DNA of 64,000 nt from Amycolatopsis sp. FBCC-B4732 (GCF_023008405.1 NZ_CP095376.1:9218501-9282500), one strand, 5' to 3'. Shown: positions 37,730-46,729, counted from the stretch's first letter. Translations and numbers: made by a program. Notes: generated by a model not told the origin, from the letters alone.

Positions 37730-38353
37730 TCAGTCCAGCAGGCGCTGTTCCTTGGCGACGGCGACGGCACCGGACCGGGTGTCCACTTCGAGCTTCGCGT
37801 AGATCCGGCTCAGGTGCGTCTTCACGGTCGCTTCGCTGATGAACAGCGCGCGGGCGATCTCCCGGTTGCCGAGCCCGTCGGCGAGCTGCCGGAGGATGTC
37901 CCGTTCGCGGGCGGTCAGCGCGGGCCGCGGCGTGCGCAGCTGCGCCATCATCCGGTCGGCGACCACCGGGGACACCGCGGTGCGCCCGGCCGCGGCCGCC
38001 TCGATCGCCGCGTACAGCTCGTTGGCGGACCCGGCTTTCAGCAGGTAGCCGGTCGCCCCGGCGGCGATCGCGCGGCTGATGTCGGCGTCGGTGTCGTACG
38101 TCGTCAGCACGAGGATCCGGGGCGCACTGGGGGTGCCCCGGATCCGGCGCGTGGCTTCGATCCCGTCGATGCCGGCGCCGAGCTGGATGTCCATCAGGAC
38201 GACGTCGGGGTGCACGGCGGCGGCGGTCGCGGCGGCTTCCTCCCCGCTCGCGGTCTCGGCGACGACCTCGATGCCGTCGGCGCCGGCGAGCAGGGCGCGC
38301 AGCCCGGCGCGGACGACGGCGTGGTCGTCGCAGACGAGCACCCTGATGGTCAC
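37730..38353 (-). CDS. NarL/LuxR-type response regulator (SenR-like)
   Basis: A 207-residue regulator. The receiver domain has acidic Asp9/Asp10, phospho-acceptor Asp55 (VVLMDIQ), Thr in LVLTTYDTD and Lys in YLLKAGS. The LuxR-type HTH is LTARERDILRQLADGLGNREIARALFISEATVKTHLSRIYAKLEV. The ATG overlaps the stop of the histidine kinase gene (ATGA). With the divergent secreted heme-binding protein, the set resembles the HbpS-SenS-SenR system of Streptomyces reticuli. Confidence 0.94.
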   Translation of the reverse strand: MTIRVLVCDDHAVVRAGLRALLAGADGIEVVAETASGEEAAATAAAVHPDVVLMDIQLGAGIDGIEATRRIRGTPSAPRILVLTTYDTDADISRAIAAGATGYLLKAGSANELYAAIEAAAAGRTAVSPVVADRMMAQLRTPRPALTARERDILRQLADGLGNREIARALFISEATVKTHLSRIYAKLEVDTRSGAVAVAKEQRLLD

Positions 38354-39450
38354 TGCGCTGCCTCCACCGGGATCGCGGCCGAAACCACCGTGCCCTGGCC
38401 GGGCGCGGACTCCACGGTCAGCGTGCCACCGAGCTGCCGGGCCCGGACGCGCATGGCGGGCAGCCCGTGTCCCCGGTCGCCTCGGGGCGAGGCCTCGGCG
38501 AACCCGCGCCCGTCGTCGGCGACGTCCAGCACGACCTGGTCGTCGAGGTAGGTGAGGGTGAGCACGACGCGGCCGGCCTCGGCGTGCTCGCGCGCGTTGG
38601 CCAGCGCGCCCTGGGCGATCCGGACCACAGTGGACTGGACGCGCTCCGGCAGCGGCCGCTCGTCGCCGTCGATGCGGACGTCGACCGGCAGCCCGGCCCG
38701 GCCGGCCACCGCGCGCAACGCCGCCTCGAGCGTGGCGTCGACGAGGTCGGCGGGCGCGAGGTCCTGCACCAGCCGCCGGGCTTCGGACAGGTTGCCCGCG
38801 CCGATGCGCTGCGCGGCACGCAGGTGCTCACGGGCCAGCTCGGGCCGCTCCCAGGCCTGGTCGGCGGCCTGCAGCAGCATCGACTGGCTGGACAGGCCCT
38901 GCGCGAGGGCGTCGTGCAGCTCCCGGGAAACGCGGTGCCGCTCGGCCAGCACGCCGGCGCGGCGCTCGGATTCACGCAGCCGCTCGGCCTGCCGCCGCAT
39001 GAAGGTGATCACCGCGGCGGTGACCGCGGCGATGGCGATCGGCACGATGGTCAGGTTCGGGTCGAAGCCGTCGGCCAGCCGGTTCTGCGACACGACGACC
39101 AGCGCCGTGATCACGCCGACGAGCGCGAGGGCCTGCCCGGTCGGCAGCGTCCGCAGGCCGGTGACCAGCAACGGGATCGCCGACCAGGCGAAGCTGGGTG
39201 CGAGCACCACCAGGACGATCCAGAGCGCCAGCACGACGGTCAGCCAGACGAGGTGCCGCTCGACGAACAGGCCGGCGCCGTACGCGACGACCAGGGCCGC
39301 GGTGAACCCGATCACCCACGGCTGCAGGGGCGTGCCTTCGTGGCGGGTCAGGAACCGCACCGCCGAAGCGAGTACCAGCAGGAGGAACGCCGAGTGCATG
39401 ACCGCGGCGAGCCACCGCGCGTCGGCGTCGGCTCCGCTCATGCCGTCCAT
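38350..39450 (-). CDS. Five-TM sensor histidine kinase (SenS-like, HisKA_3)
   Basis: A 366-residue kinase with five predicted helices (about 15-34, 45-63, 67-85, 91-121, 133-151). A HisKA_3 dimerisation box follows, with phospho-acceptor His179 (RHRVSRELHDALAQGLSSQ), and then an HATPase domain (VVRIAQGALANAREHAEAG; DDGRGF; GHGLPAMRVRA). ATG at 39450 is preferred because GGAAGGAG precedes it; an upstream frame extension adds 19 residues of poor quality. SenS of S. reticuli likewise has five membrane helices and is controlled by the extracellular heme-binding protein HbpS. A HbpS-like gene lies divergently at 39606. Confidence 0.92.
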   Translation of the reverse strand: MDGMSGADADARWLAAVMHSAFLLLVLASAVRFLTRHEGTPLQPWVIGFTAALVVAYGAGLFVERHLVWLTVVLALWIVLVVLAPSFAWSAIPLLVTGLRTLPTGQALALVGVITALVVVSQNRLADGFDPNLTIVPIAIAAVTAAVITFMRRQAERLRESERRAGVLAERHRVSRELHDALAQGLSSQSMLLQAADQAWERPELAREHLRAAQRIGAGNLSEARRLVQDLAPADLVDATLEAALRAVAGRAGLPVDVRIDGDERPLPERVQSTVVRIAQGALANAREHAEAGRVVLTLTYLDDQVVLDVADDGRGFAEASPRGDRGHGLPAMRVRARQLGGTLTVESAPGQGTVVSAAIPVEAAQ

Positions 39451-39503
39451 GCTCGCTCCTTCCGTCTCCAGCACCAGCCTCGACCAGCCCCGATGTCCGC
39501 GCA

Positions 39504-39519
39504 TCATCCGAACGGATGA
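39504..39519. promoter_or_regulatory. Palindrome between the kinase and HbpS-like genes
   Basis: TCATCCG-AA-CGGATGA, 7-bp perfect arms, in the 155-base divergent region. A candidate binding site for the response regulator that would control both transcripts. Confidence 0.55.
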
Positions 39520-39605
39520 CCTCGGTGTCGATCGGTTTGATGACGAAAAGGACCTGGTGGCGGGCGGAAGCTGGAGTCATCGAACCCCGATCCGAGGAGC
39601 AGACC

Positions 39606-40127
39606 GTGATCTCGACCCGCACCCGCATCGCCACCACCGTCGCCGGGCTGGCCGCCGTCGGCGCCACCGCCGTCGGTGCCGTCTCGGCCACCGCGGCCCC
39701 GGCCCCGGCCACGCCGAAGGGGGTCATCCAGACCTCGCACCTGTCGATCGCCGCCGCCACGAAGGGCGCGCAGGCCGCGCTGGACGCCGCCACGAAGGCG
39801 GGCCAGCGCGTGTCGGTCGCCGTGGTGGACCGCGACGGCACCACCGTCCTGACCCTGCGCGGCGACGGCGCGGGCCCGCAGTCCTACAGCTCGGCGCAGC
39901 AAAAGGCGTTCACGGCGGTCTCGTGGAACGCGAAGACGTCCGAGCTGGTCGGCCGCCTCCAACAGGCCCCGACGCTGAAGGACATCGACGGCACCCTGTT
40001 CCTGGCCGGCGCCGTCCCGGTGACCGCGGGCAGCACCCCGATCGCCGCGATCGGGGTCGCCGGTGCGCCCTCCGGCGCACAGGACGAGTCGTTCGCGCAG
40101 GCCGGCGTGGACGCCATCGGCAAGTGA
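39606..40127 (+). CDS. Secreted HbpS/GlcG-like heme-binding protein
   Basis: 173 residues. A signal peptide (STRTRIATTVAGLAAVGATAVGAVSATAA) is followed by a DUF336/GlcG/HbpS domain (LSIAAATKGAQAALDAATKAGQRVSVAVVDRDGTTVLTLRGDG; QQKAFTAVSWNAKTSELV; GAVPVTAGSTPIAAIGVAGA). GTG start behind GAGGAG. In S. reticuli, HbpS binds heme and iron outside the cell and modulates autophosphorylation of SenS under redox stress. Here the gene is divergent from a kinase with the SenS topology, so the same three-part system is proposed. Confidence 0.9.
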   Translation: MISTRTRIATTVAGLAAVGATAVGAVSATAAPAPATPKGVIQTSHLSIAAATKGAQAALDAATKAGQRVSVAVVDRDGTTVLTLRGDGAGPQSYSSAQQKAFTAVSWNAKTSELVGRLQQAPTLKDIDGTLFLAGAVPVTAGSTPIAAIGVAGAPSGAQDESFAQAGVDAIGK

Positions 40128-40141
40128 CTAGCGTGGCTCCC

Positions 40142-41347
40142 ATGTGGATCCGAGATGTCCGGCCCTGGGGCGGCGAACGCAGTGACGTCGAGCTGAACGG
40201 CGACCGGATCGCGGCGGTCCGCCCGCACGACCCGGCGCCGGTCCCCGGTGCGGTCGAAGGCCGCGGCCGCCTGCTGTTCCCGGCGTTCAGCGACGTCCAC
40301 GTGCACCTCGATTCGACGCGGATCGGACTGCCGTTCCGGCCGCACACCGGCGCCCCGGGCGTCTGGGCGATGATGACGAACGACCGGGAGAACTGGCGCA
40401 CGGCGGAGGTCCCGCTGCCCGAGCGGGTGGCGGGCACGCTGGAGCGGATGATCGCCAACGGCACCACGCGGGTGCGCAGCTACGCGCAGGTCGACGTCGA
40501 CTGCGGGCTGGAGAAGCTCGACGCCGTGCTGGCCGCGCGCGAGAAGTTCGCCGGCCAGGCGGAGGTGCACGTCATGGCGTTCGCGCAGGCGGGCATCCTG
40601 CGCGAACCGGGCACCCTGGACGTCCTCGACGCGGCGATGCGCTCCGGCGCGACGGTCATCGGCGGCATCGATCCGTGCACTGTGGACCGCGACCCCAAGG
40701 GCCACCTGGACGCCGTCTTCGGCCTGGCGGAGAAGCACCAGGCGGAGATCGACATCCACCTGCACGAGCCGGGCCACCTCGGGCTGTTCTCGACGGACCT
40801 GGTGCTCGAGCGCGTCCGGGCGCTGGACATGCGGGGCAAGGTCACCATGTCCCACGCCTACGACCTCGGCTCGATCTCCGAGTCCGTCAGCCGCCGGGTG
40901 ATCGACGACTTCGCTTCCCTGGACATCGCGATGACGACGGTGGCACCGTCGGCAGCCGGGCAATTGTCCCTTTTGGACCTCGTGGCCGCCGGGGTGCGGA
41001 TCGGGCTCGGCGAGGACGGCCAGCGGGACTACTGGAGCCCGTACGGCAACTGCGACCTGCTGGACCGGACGTGGCAGCTGGCGTTCACCCGCGGGTTCCG
41101 CCGCGACGCGGACATCGAGCTGGCGCTGGCGGTCGCCACGACGGGCGGCGCGTCGATCATGAGCCGCGACGTCCCGCGCCTGGCCGGCGTCGACGACCGG
41201 CCGGGCCTGGCCGTCGGCGATCGCGCGGACCTCGTGCTGGTCGACGGCGAAACGCCGACCAGTGCGGTGATGGACCGCGGCCGCGACCGGACCGTGCTGC
41301 ACGACGGCGTCGTCGTGGCCGACGGCTTGGCGGTGCTCAAGCCCTGA
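40142..41347 (+). CDS. Amidohydrolase family protein (cytosine-deaminase-like)
   Basis: A 401-residue TIM-barrel metal hydrolase. HxH metal motif in SDVHVHLD, further ligands in IDIHLHEPGHLG and TMSHAYDLG, and the late Asp in IGLGEDGQRDYW. The C-terminal strand (GDRADLVLVDGET) closes the beta-sandwich. The E-x-G (HEPGH) context and the single-metal pattern resemble cytosine/isoguanine deaminases and N-isopropylammelide-type enzymes. Substrate not identifiable. Its 3' end overlaps the convergent LysR gene by 11 bases. Confidence 0.9.
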   Translation: MWIRDVRPWGGERSDVELNGDRIAAVRPHDPAPVPGAVEGRGRLLFPAFSDVHVHLDSTRIGLPFRPHTGAPGVWAMMTNDRENWRTAEVPLPERVAGTLERMIANGTTRVRSYAQVDVDCGLEKLDAVLAAREKFAGQAEVHVMAFAQAGILREPGTLDVLDAAMRSGATVIGGIDPCTVDRDPKGHLDAVFGLAEKHQAEIDIHLHEPGHLGLFSTDLVLERVRALDMRGKVTMSHAYDLGSISESVSRRVIDDFASLDIAMTTVAPSAAGQLSLLDLVAAGVRIGLGEDGQRDYWSPYGNCDLLDRTWQLAFTRGFRRDADIELALAVATTGGASIMSRDVPRLAGVDDRPGLAVGDRADLVLVDGETPTSAVMDRGRDRTVLHDGVVVADGLAVLKP

Positions 41348-42185
41348 CGCGCCCGGCCGTGGCGAGCAGCGCGGCGACGTTCGGCTTGTGCTCGTCGCGC
41401 TTGCGCCAGGTCATGGTGACGGCGGTCGTCTCCCCGGCGAGGGGTACGGCGACCGCGTCACCGCGGCCGGCGAGCGCGGGCACCAGCGCGCACCCCATCC
41501 CGGCGGCCACGCACCGCCCGAGCGCGGCGATGCTGGCGACTTCGGTCTCGATGACCGGCCCGTCGATCCGGTCCAGCATTTCCCGGAAGCCGCACCCCTT
41601 CGGCGTGGCGAGGAAACCGACCCCGCGGAGATCGCCGGGCTCGATCTTTTCCCTGTCCGCCAACGGGTGCCCGGGTGGGACGATGACGACGAGCGGCTCT
41701 TCCCCGAGGCGTTCGCTCGCGAACGCGGGGTCGGCCGGCGGGCTGCCGAAGGTGAAGCAGACGTCCACTTCGGACTGACGCACGGCCTGGTACAGCTCGC
41801 CGCGTCCGCCTTCGGTCAGCGTCAGCCGCACGCGCGGCCACTGGGCCCGGTACTCGCTGAAGATCTCCGGGATCCAGTGCGCGCACAGGGTTTCCAGTGC
41901 GCCGACGGTCAGTTCGCCTTCGGGCTCGCCGCGGTTTTCCTCGACCGCGGCCTTGGCTTCCTCGGCGAGGGAAAGCATCCGGTCGGCGTACCCGATCAGG
42001 CGTTCGCCGGCGGAGGTGAGCCGGAGCTGCCGTCCGCGGTCGAACAGCTTCGACCCGAGTTCCGCTTCCAGTGCCTGGATTTGCTCGGTGACGCTGGACT
42101 GCGCGTAGTGCAGTTCCGCGGCGGCGCGGGTGAAGTTGAGCGTCCGCGCGACCACGCGGAAGGTGCGCAGGTGGCGCAGTTCCAT
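41337..42185 (-). CDS. LysR family transcriptional regulator
   Basis: A 282-residue LTTR. HTH is LRHLRTFRVVARTLNFTRAAAELHYAQSSVTEQIQALEAELG; effector domain includes LTVGALETLCAHWIPEIFSEYRAQWPRVRLTL. ATG at 42185 follows GGGGGA; an in-frame ATG at 42197 is an alternative. It opens toward the MFS exporter across 83 bases, so it probably controls that exporter, a common arrangement. Confidence 0.93.
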   Translation of the reverse strand: MELRHLRTFRVVARTLNFTRAAAELHYAQSSVTEQIQALEAELGSKLFDRGRQLRLTSAGERLIGYADRMLSLAEEAKAAVEENRGEPEGELTVGALETLCAHWIPEIFSEYRAQWPRVRLTLTEGGRGELYQAVRQSEVDVCFTFGSPPADPAFASERLGEEPLVVIVPPGHPLADREKIEPGDLRGVGFLATPKGCGFREMLDRIDGPVIETEVASIAALGRCVAAGMGCALVPALAGRGDAVAVPLAGETTAVTMTWRKRDEHKPNVAALLATAGRVRA

Positions 42186-42268
42186 GGCATCCCCCATCGG
42201 AGTTCCCGATACCGCCCATCGTAACTCCCTGCTTCCGCCGGTGTCACCGAGCGTCCAGGCTTCGAGGT

Positions 42269-43672
42269 GTGGCAAGACTCCTCACCGGCCTTTCGCTGGG
42301 CTACTTCCTGGTCATGCTGGACACGACGATCGTGACGGTGGCGCTGCCGGCGCTGTCGCCTTCGCTGGCGGACCAGCAATGGATTTCGAACGGCTACACG
42401 CTGACGTTCGCGGCGTTCCTGCTGACGGCAGGCGCGTGGTCGGACCGCTTCGGCGCCCGCCGCGTGTTCTTCACCGGCTTGGCCGCCTTCGCGGTGCTGT
42501 CGGGGTTGTCCGCGTTGGCGTCTCCCGCGTTGTTGATCGCCCTCCGCGCGCTGCTGGGTGTGGCGGGGGCTTTGCTGGTGCCGTCGTCGCTGTCCTTGAT
42601 CGCGACGGCGTACCCGGTGCCGGCCGCGCGCGCCAAGGCGATGGGGGTGTGGGCGGCGGTGAGCGGAACGGGGCTGGTGGCGGGCCCGCTGCTGGGCGGC
42701 GTGCTGACGGAGGCGTTCGGCTGGCGCGCGATCTTCGTCGTCAACGTCCCGGTGGCGCTGATCGCGCTGGCGCTTTCCCGCTCCGCGCCGTCGACGCCGC
42801 CGAAGCCGGGGCGGATGGACGTGGTCAGCCAGCTGTCGGCGATAGTCGCTTTGTCGACACTGACGTATGCCCTGGTAGAAGCCGCTTTCTGGGCCCTGAT
42901 CCCCGCGGCCGCCGCTGCACTGGTGTTCCTCCGGGCCCAGCGCCGTCCGGACGCGATGCTCCCGCGACGTCTCGTGTCGTGGGGTCTCCTGGCGGGCGCG
43001 ATCGTGAACTTCGGACTGTCGGGCGTCCTGTTCGTCCTGTCGCTGTACTTTCAGCAAACCCGCGGCTACGCCCCATCGGCAACGGGCTTGGCGTTCCTCC
43101 CGTTGACCATCCCGACGGCGTTCAACCCGATCTTCACCGGCCGCCTGGTCGCCCGCGTCGGCTCGCGACTTCCCGCGGTGGCGGGCTTTTCGTTGATGGC
43201 GTCGGGAACGCTGCTGCAAGCGTTCGCGCCGTCGCTTTCGGTCCTGGCGCTGGCCGCGGTGGGGTTCGGCGTCTCACTGGCGATCCCGTCCCTGCTGACC
43301 GCGGTGGTCGGCGCGGCCCCGCCGGACCTGTCGGGAATCGCGGGTGGTGCGTTGAACGCGTCCCGCCAGACGGGCGCGGTCCTGGGCGTCGCCGTCCTCG
43401 GCGTGCTGGCCTCTGGAACGTCGGCGGCTTTCGCGCTGGCCGCCGCAGCCGTGATCTTGTTCGCCGGGGGTGTTTCCTGTTCTTGCGTGAAACGGGAAAC
43501 CCCTAGTCGATTAACACTGCTTGACGAATCCTGGTTGCAGGGCCGGAAATCACTCCGGAATCCCCTGAAAAAACCATTCCCGAGGAGGGATTCGTCATGT
43601 CCTTGCCCAGAAAGCTGGCCAGAATCGGTGGCCCCGTGCTGGCCCTCTGCATCATCGCGGCGGCGCCGCTGA
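42269..43672 (+). CDS. MFS drug exporter (DHA2-like), C-terminus probably frameshifted
   Basis: A multidrug-type MFS permease with 12 or more helices (MLDTTIVTVALPALSPSLA is the DHA2 motif; DRFGARRVFF is motif A; LGVAGALLVPSSLSLI follows). As read, the frame continues to 43672 with an implausible tail (SCSCVKRETPSRLTLLDES) that overlaps the small secreted-peptide gene at 43597. One extra G in the G5 run at 43466-43470 would give FAGGCFLFLRETGNP and stop at 43506, a natural end. A frameshift or sequence error there is therefore likely. GTG start before ARLLTGLSLGYF. Confidence 0.85.
   Translation: MARLLTGLSLGYFLVMLDTTIVTVALPALSPSLADQQWISNGYTLTFAAFLLTAGAWSDRFGARRVFFTGLAAFAVLSGLSALASPALLIALRALLGVAGALLVPSSLSLIATAYPVPAARAKAMGVWAAVSGTGLVAGPLLGGVLTEAFGWRAIFVVNVPVALIALALSRSAPSTPPKPGRMDVVSQLSAIVALSTLTYALVEAAFWALIPAAAAALVFLRAQRRPDAMLPRRLVSWGLLAGAIVNFGLSGVLFVLSLYFQQTRGYAPSATGLAFLPLTIPTAFNPIFTGRLVARVGSRLPAVAGFSLMASGTLLQAFAPSLSVLALAAVGFGVSLAIPSLLTAVVGAAPPDLSGIAGGALNASRQTGAVLGVAVLGVLASGTSAAFALAAAAVILFAGGVSCSCVKRETPSRLTLLDESWLQGRKSLRNPLKKPFPRRDSSCPCPESWPESVAPCWPSASSRRRR
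43558..43593 (+). promoter_or_regulatory. Possible RBS-sequestering hairpin before the small secreted peptide
   Basis: GAATCCC (43558-43564) can pair with GGGATTC (43587-43593). The latter includes the last bases of the strong ribosome site GAGGAGGG and ends three bases before the ATG. Such a stem would hide the ribosome site in the leader RNA. It is a sequence-only prediction. Confidence 0.45.
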
Positions 43673-43779
43673 TCGGCTCCACCACGGCGTTCGCGGACGG
43701 CGGCGGCAGCACCCCGCCGCCGGTCACGACCACCACCCCGCCGCCGGCGGGCACCGACGGCAACCCCTGGCACGGCTGA
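43597..43779 (+). CDS. Small secreted Pro/Thr-rich peptide
   Basis: 60 residues. A clear Sec signal (SLPRKLARIGGPVLALCIIAAAPLIGSTTAFA, cleavage after AFA near residue 33) is followed by a mature part of about 27 residues: GGG, PPPVTTTTPPPAG, ending DGNPWHG. Very good ribosome site (GAGGAGGG). No Cys in the mature part. Function unknown; the size suggests an exported signal or wall-associated peptide. It is convergent with the SARP-type regulator gene, 47 bases away, and its leader can fold over the ribosome site. Confidence 0.72.
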   Translation: MSLPRKLARIGGPVLALCIIAAAPLIGSTTAFADGGGSTPPPVTTTTPPPAGTDGNPWHG

Positions 43780-43826
43780 CGCGGGCCGGGCCGGCCGGGC
43801 CGGGGGCGGCCGGCCCCGGGCCGCAT

Positions 43827-46718
43827 TCACCGCGAAGCGCAGGCGCATTCCCAATCCACGCGATCGGATCGCAATTCACCGGCTTCCGGCAAACCGAGTT
43901 CGGCGAACGCTTCGACGGCGGCGTCCCAATGCGTGACGGCGTCGTCGTGCGCGCCCATCGCGTGCAGCGTTTCCGCGACCCCGCGGTGCGCGCGGGCCTG
44001 GTAGGTGCGGTTCCCGTCGCCGACGGCCAGGTCCAAGGCCGCGCGGCCGGCGGAGAGCGCGTCCCGGTGCGCACCCCGCGCGAGCGCGGTCGCGCCGCGG
44101 TCGAGGTAGAGCTGCGTGCGCAGGTCGGCGTCCGGCACGTTGGCCGCGACCTCCTTGGCCTTGTCGTGGTAGCGCACCGCTTCGGTGAACTTGCCGCGCT
44201 GGCGGTGCACGTTGCCGATGTTGTTCAGCGCGTACGCCTCGACGCAGTGGTCGCCGACTTCGGCGGCGTGCGCGTGCGCTTCGGTGTAGCTGCCGAGCGC
44301 CTCGGTGAGCAGCCCGAGGTTCTCCTGCACCGAACCGAGGTTGTTGAGCGCGTGCGCGATGCCTTGGACGTGCCCGATTTCCCGCAGCATCCGCGCCGCG
44401 GCTTCGTGCTGACCCAGCGCGACTTCGAGGTTGCCGTGCAGTTCGTTGAGGTAGCCGAGCATGCTCAGCGCGTGGGCTTCGCCCCGCCGGTCCTCGCTCA
44501 GCTCGTACTTCGCCAGCGCGGCTTCGAGGTGGGCGATCGCCTGCTCGTGCTTGCCCAGCTCCATGGTGGGGATCGCGAGCGCGCACAGCGTTGCCGCTTC
44601 GCCCCGCGCGTCGCCGAGCCGGTGCCACTTCGGCAGCGCCCGGGCGGCGAGTTCGAGTGCTTCCGCGAGCCTGCCGCGCCGGTCGTTCGCGGTCGCCAGC
44701 CGGAGCAGCACGTGCGCCTGGCCGTAGTCGTTGCCGGGGTCGGCCGAGACGGTCTCCCAGGCGAGTTCGAGCGTGCCGATCCAGTCCTCGAACTGGTTGG
44801 TCGTGTTGAAGTAGCGCCACAGCAGCACGGCGAGGCGCCAGGTGTGCTCGGGCAGGTCGTGCCGGGCGGCGTAGTGGATCGCGGCCACGAGGTTGACCTG
44901 TTCGGCGGCGATCCAGCGCAGCCCGGCGGCCTCGTCGGCGAACGCGGGCGTGACCGGGCAGGACCGGTCGGACGCCGGCAGCTGGGCCCGGTCGAACGGG
45001 TACGCGGCGCCGACCGCGGCCGCGAGCGTGACCAGGTAGAAGTCGAGCAGCCGCACCAGCGCCTGCCGCGGCGCCGGTTCGACGGCGGCGAACTCCTTGA
45101 GCGGGTCCAGCATCTGGTACCGCTCCGGCGCCGCCTCCTCCAGCAGGCTGACCTCGTGCAGGTCGTCGAGCAGCAGCCGGGCCGCGGGGACGTCGCACCC
45201 CGCGAGCGCGGCGCCGCCGGCGACGTCGACGTCCGGCCCCGGCAGGCCGCCGAGCAGCCGGAACATGGCGCGCTGCGGCTCGCCGAGCTGCTGGTAGGAC
45301 ACCCGGACGGCGGCGATGCCGTCGTCCTCACCCCACGGGCCGCCTTCTTCGAGCAGGTGGAGCAGGTGCTCCAGCGGCCACCGGTCGTGGCGCCGGAACA
45401 GCGCGGCGGCGACGCGGATCGGCATCGGCAGGTACCCGCAGCGCTTGACGACCAGCGCGACCTCGGCCGCCCGCCCGCGTACGCGCGCCGCGTCGGTCAG
45501 CGCGGTGAACAGCTCGGCGGCCTCGTCCGCGGGCAGCGGTGACAGCCGGACGGGCTCGCCCGTGTCGCCCATCCGCCGGCTGGTGACGATGGCCAGGCAG
45601 CCGTCGGCTTCGGGCAGCAGCGGCCGGATCTGCTCGGCCGACGCGGCGTTGTCCAGCACGACCAGCGTGCGCGTGCCCCACAGTGTCGTTTGGTAGAGCG
45701 TGACCTTCCGGCCGACGGTGGCCGGGATCTGCTCGGCCGGCACGCCGAGTTCGACGAGCAGCTCGGTGAGCGCGTCGCCGACGCTGGTCTCGGGCACGCC
45801 GGGGGTGAACCCGTTGAGCCGGGCGAGGAGCTGGCCGTCCTGGAACCGGTCGCGCAGCCGGTGCGCGGCTTCGATGGCGAGTCCGGTCTTGCCGACGCCG
45901 GGCGCTCCGCTGACCCAGACGGCGCTCCGGCCGGTCACGGCGGCCTTCTCGATCTTGGCGAGCTCGCCGACCCGTCCGGTGAACGCGCCGGGCCGCGACG
46001 GCAGCGAGCTGGGCGGATCGCCGTGTTCGGCGCGCGCGGCGAGGTTGCGCAGCACGGGCCCAGGCTCCATGCGCAGCTCGGCGAGCGCGGCCTGGGTGCC
46101 GCGGAAGACGCGCAGCGCGCCGACCTGGTCACCACCGGCGAGCAGGGCACGCATGAGGAGCTCGGCGTGCTTCTGGCTGGCCGGGTCGGACCGCACGAGC
46201 GGCCGCAGCCGGTCGCGCGCCGAGCGGTGGTCACCGGTGTCCAGCTCCAGCTCGGCGAGGTCGCCCACGACGTCGGAAAGACTCTCCTCGGGGAAGCCGA
46301 CCCCCGGCCCGCCGACGCGGTCGATGTCGATGTCTTCGAGGAACCGCCCCCGCCACAGCCCGACGGCCTCCCGCAGCAGCTCGATCTTCCGCCGCGGGTC
46401 CTCGGCCCGCCCGGTCTCGGCGCGCAGCCGGTCGAACCGGACGGTGTCGAGCTCCTCGTCGCCGACGCGCAGGAGGTAGCCGGTCGGGGTGGTTTCGATG
46501 CCCACGCCGACGTCGCGCAACCGCTTGACGTAGCTGCGCACCAGGGTGGGTTTGGTTTCCCGGCCGGTCCAGACGATCTCGGCGAGGCGGGCGCTCGACA
46601 CCGGCTTGTTCGCGTTCAGGAGCAGCACGACGAGGACGAACCGCTGCTGCTGGTCACCCAGCGGCACCGGCGCGCCGTCGTGCCACGCCTCCAACGGGCC
46701 GAGCATCCGGTACTCCAC
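43827..46718 (-). CDS. SARP/AfsR-type regulator (BTAD, NB-ARC ATPase, TPR)
   Basis: 963 residues. An N-terminal OmpR-like winged helix (MEYRMLGPLEAWHDGAPVPLGDQQQRFVLVVLLLNANKPVSSARLAEIVW, residues 1-90) is followed by a bacterial transcriptional activation domain (about 95-235). An NB-ARC STAND ATPase comes next (Walker A SGAPGVGKTGLA; TLVVLDNAAS; AIVTSRRM), and then many TPR repeats (about 640-940; ALNNLGSVQENLGLLTEALGSY). Architecture as AfsR; such proteins activate secondary-metabolite or developmental genes. GTG start. Heptamer repeats 11 bp apart lie just upstream. Confidence 0.94.
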   Translation of the reverse strand: MEYRMLGPLEAWHDGAPVPLGDQQQRFVLVVLLLNANKPVSSARLAEIVWTGRETKPTLVRSYVKRLRDVGVGIETTPTGYLLRVGDEELDTVRFDRLRAETGRAEDPRRKIELLREAVGLWRGRFLEDIDIDRVGGPGVGFPEESLSDVVGDLAELELDTGDHRSARDRLRPLVRSDPASQKHAELLMRALLAGGDQVGALRVFRGTQAALAELRMEPGPVLRNLAARAEHGDPPSSLPSRPGAFTGRVGELAKIEKAAVTGRSAVWVSGAPGVGKTGLAIEAAHRLRDRFQDGQLLARLNGFTPGVPETSVGDALTELLVELGVPAEQIPATVGRKVTLYQTTLWGTRTLVVLDNAASAEQIRPLLPEADGCLAIVTSRRMGDTGEPVRLSPLPADEAAELFTALTDAARVRGRAAEVALVVKRCGYLPMPIRVAAALFRRHDRWPLEHLLHLLEEGGPWGEDDGIAAVRVSYQQLGEPQRAMFRLLGGLPGPDVDVAGGAALAGCDVPAARLLLDDLHEVSLLEEAAPERYQMLDPLKEFAAVEPAPRQALVRLLDFYLVTLAAAVGAAYPFDRAQLPASDRSCPVTPAFADEAAGLRWIAAEQVNLVAAIHYAARHDLPEHTWRLAVLLWRYFNTTNQFEDWIGTLELAWETVSADPGNDYGQAHVLLRLATANDRRGRLAEALELAARALPKWHRLGDARGEAATLCALAIPTMELGKHEQAIAHLEAALAKYELSEDRRGEAHALSMLGYLNELHGNLEVALGQHEAAARMLREIGHVQGIAHALNNLGSVQENLGLLTEALGSYTEAHAHAAEVGDHCVEAYALNNIGNVHRQRGKFTEAVRYHDKAKEVAANVPDADLRTQLYLDRGATALARGAHRDALSAGRAALDLAVGDGNRTYQARAHRGVAETLHAMGAHDDAVTHWDAAVEAFAELGLPEAGELRSDRVDWECACASR

Positions 46719-46729
46719 GCGGCCTCCCC

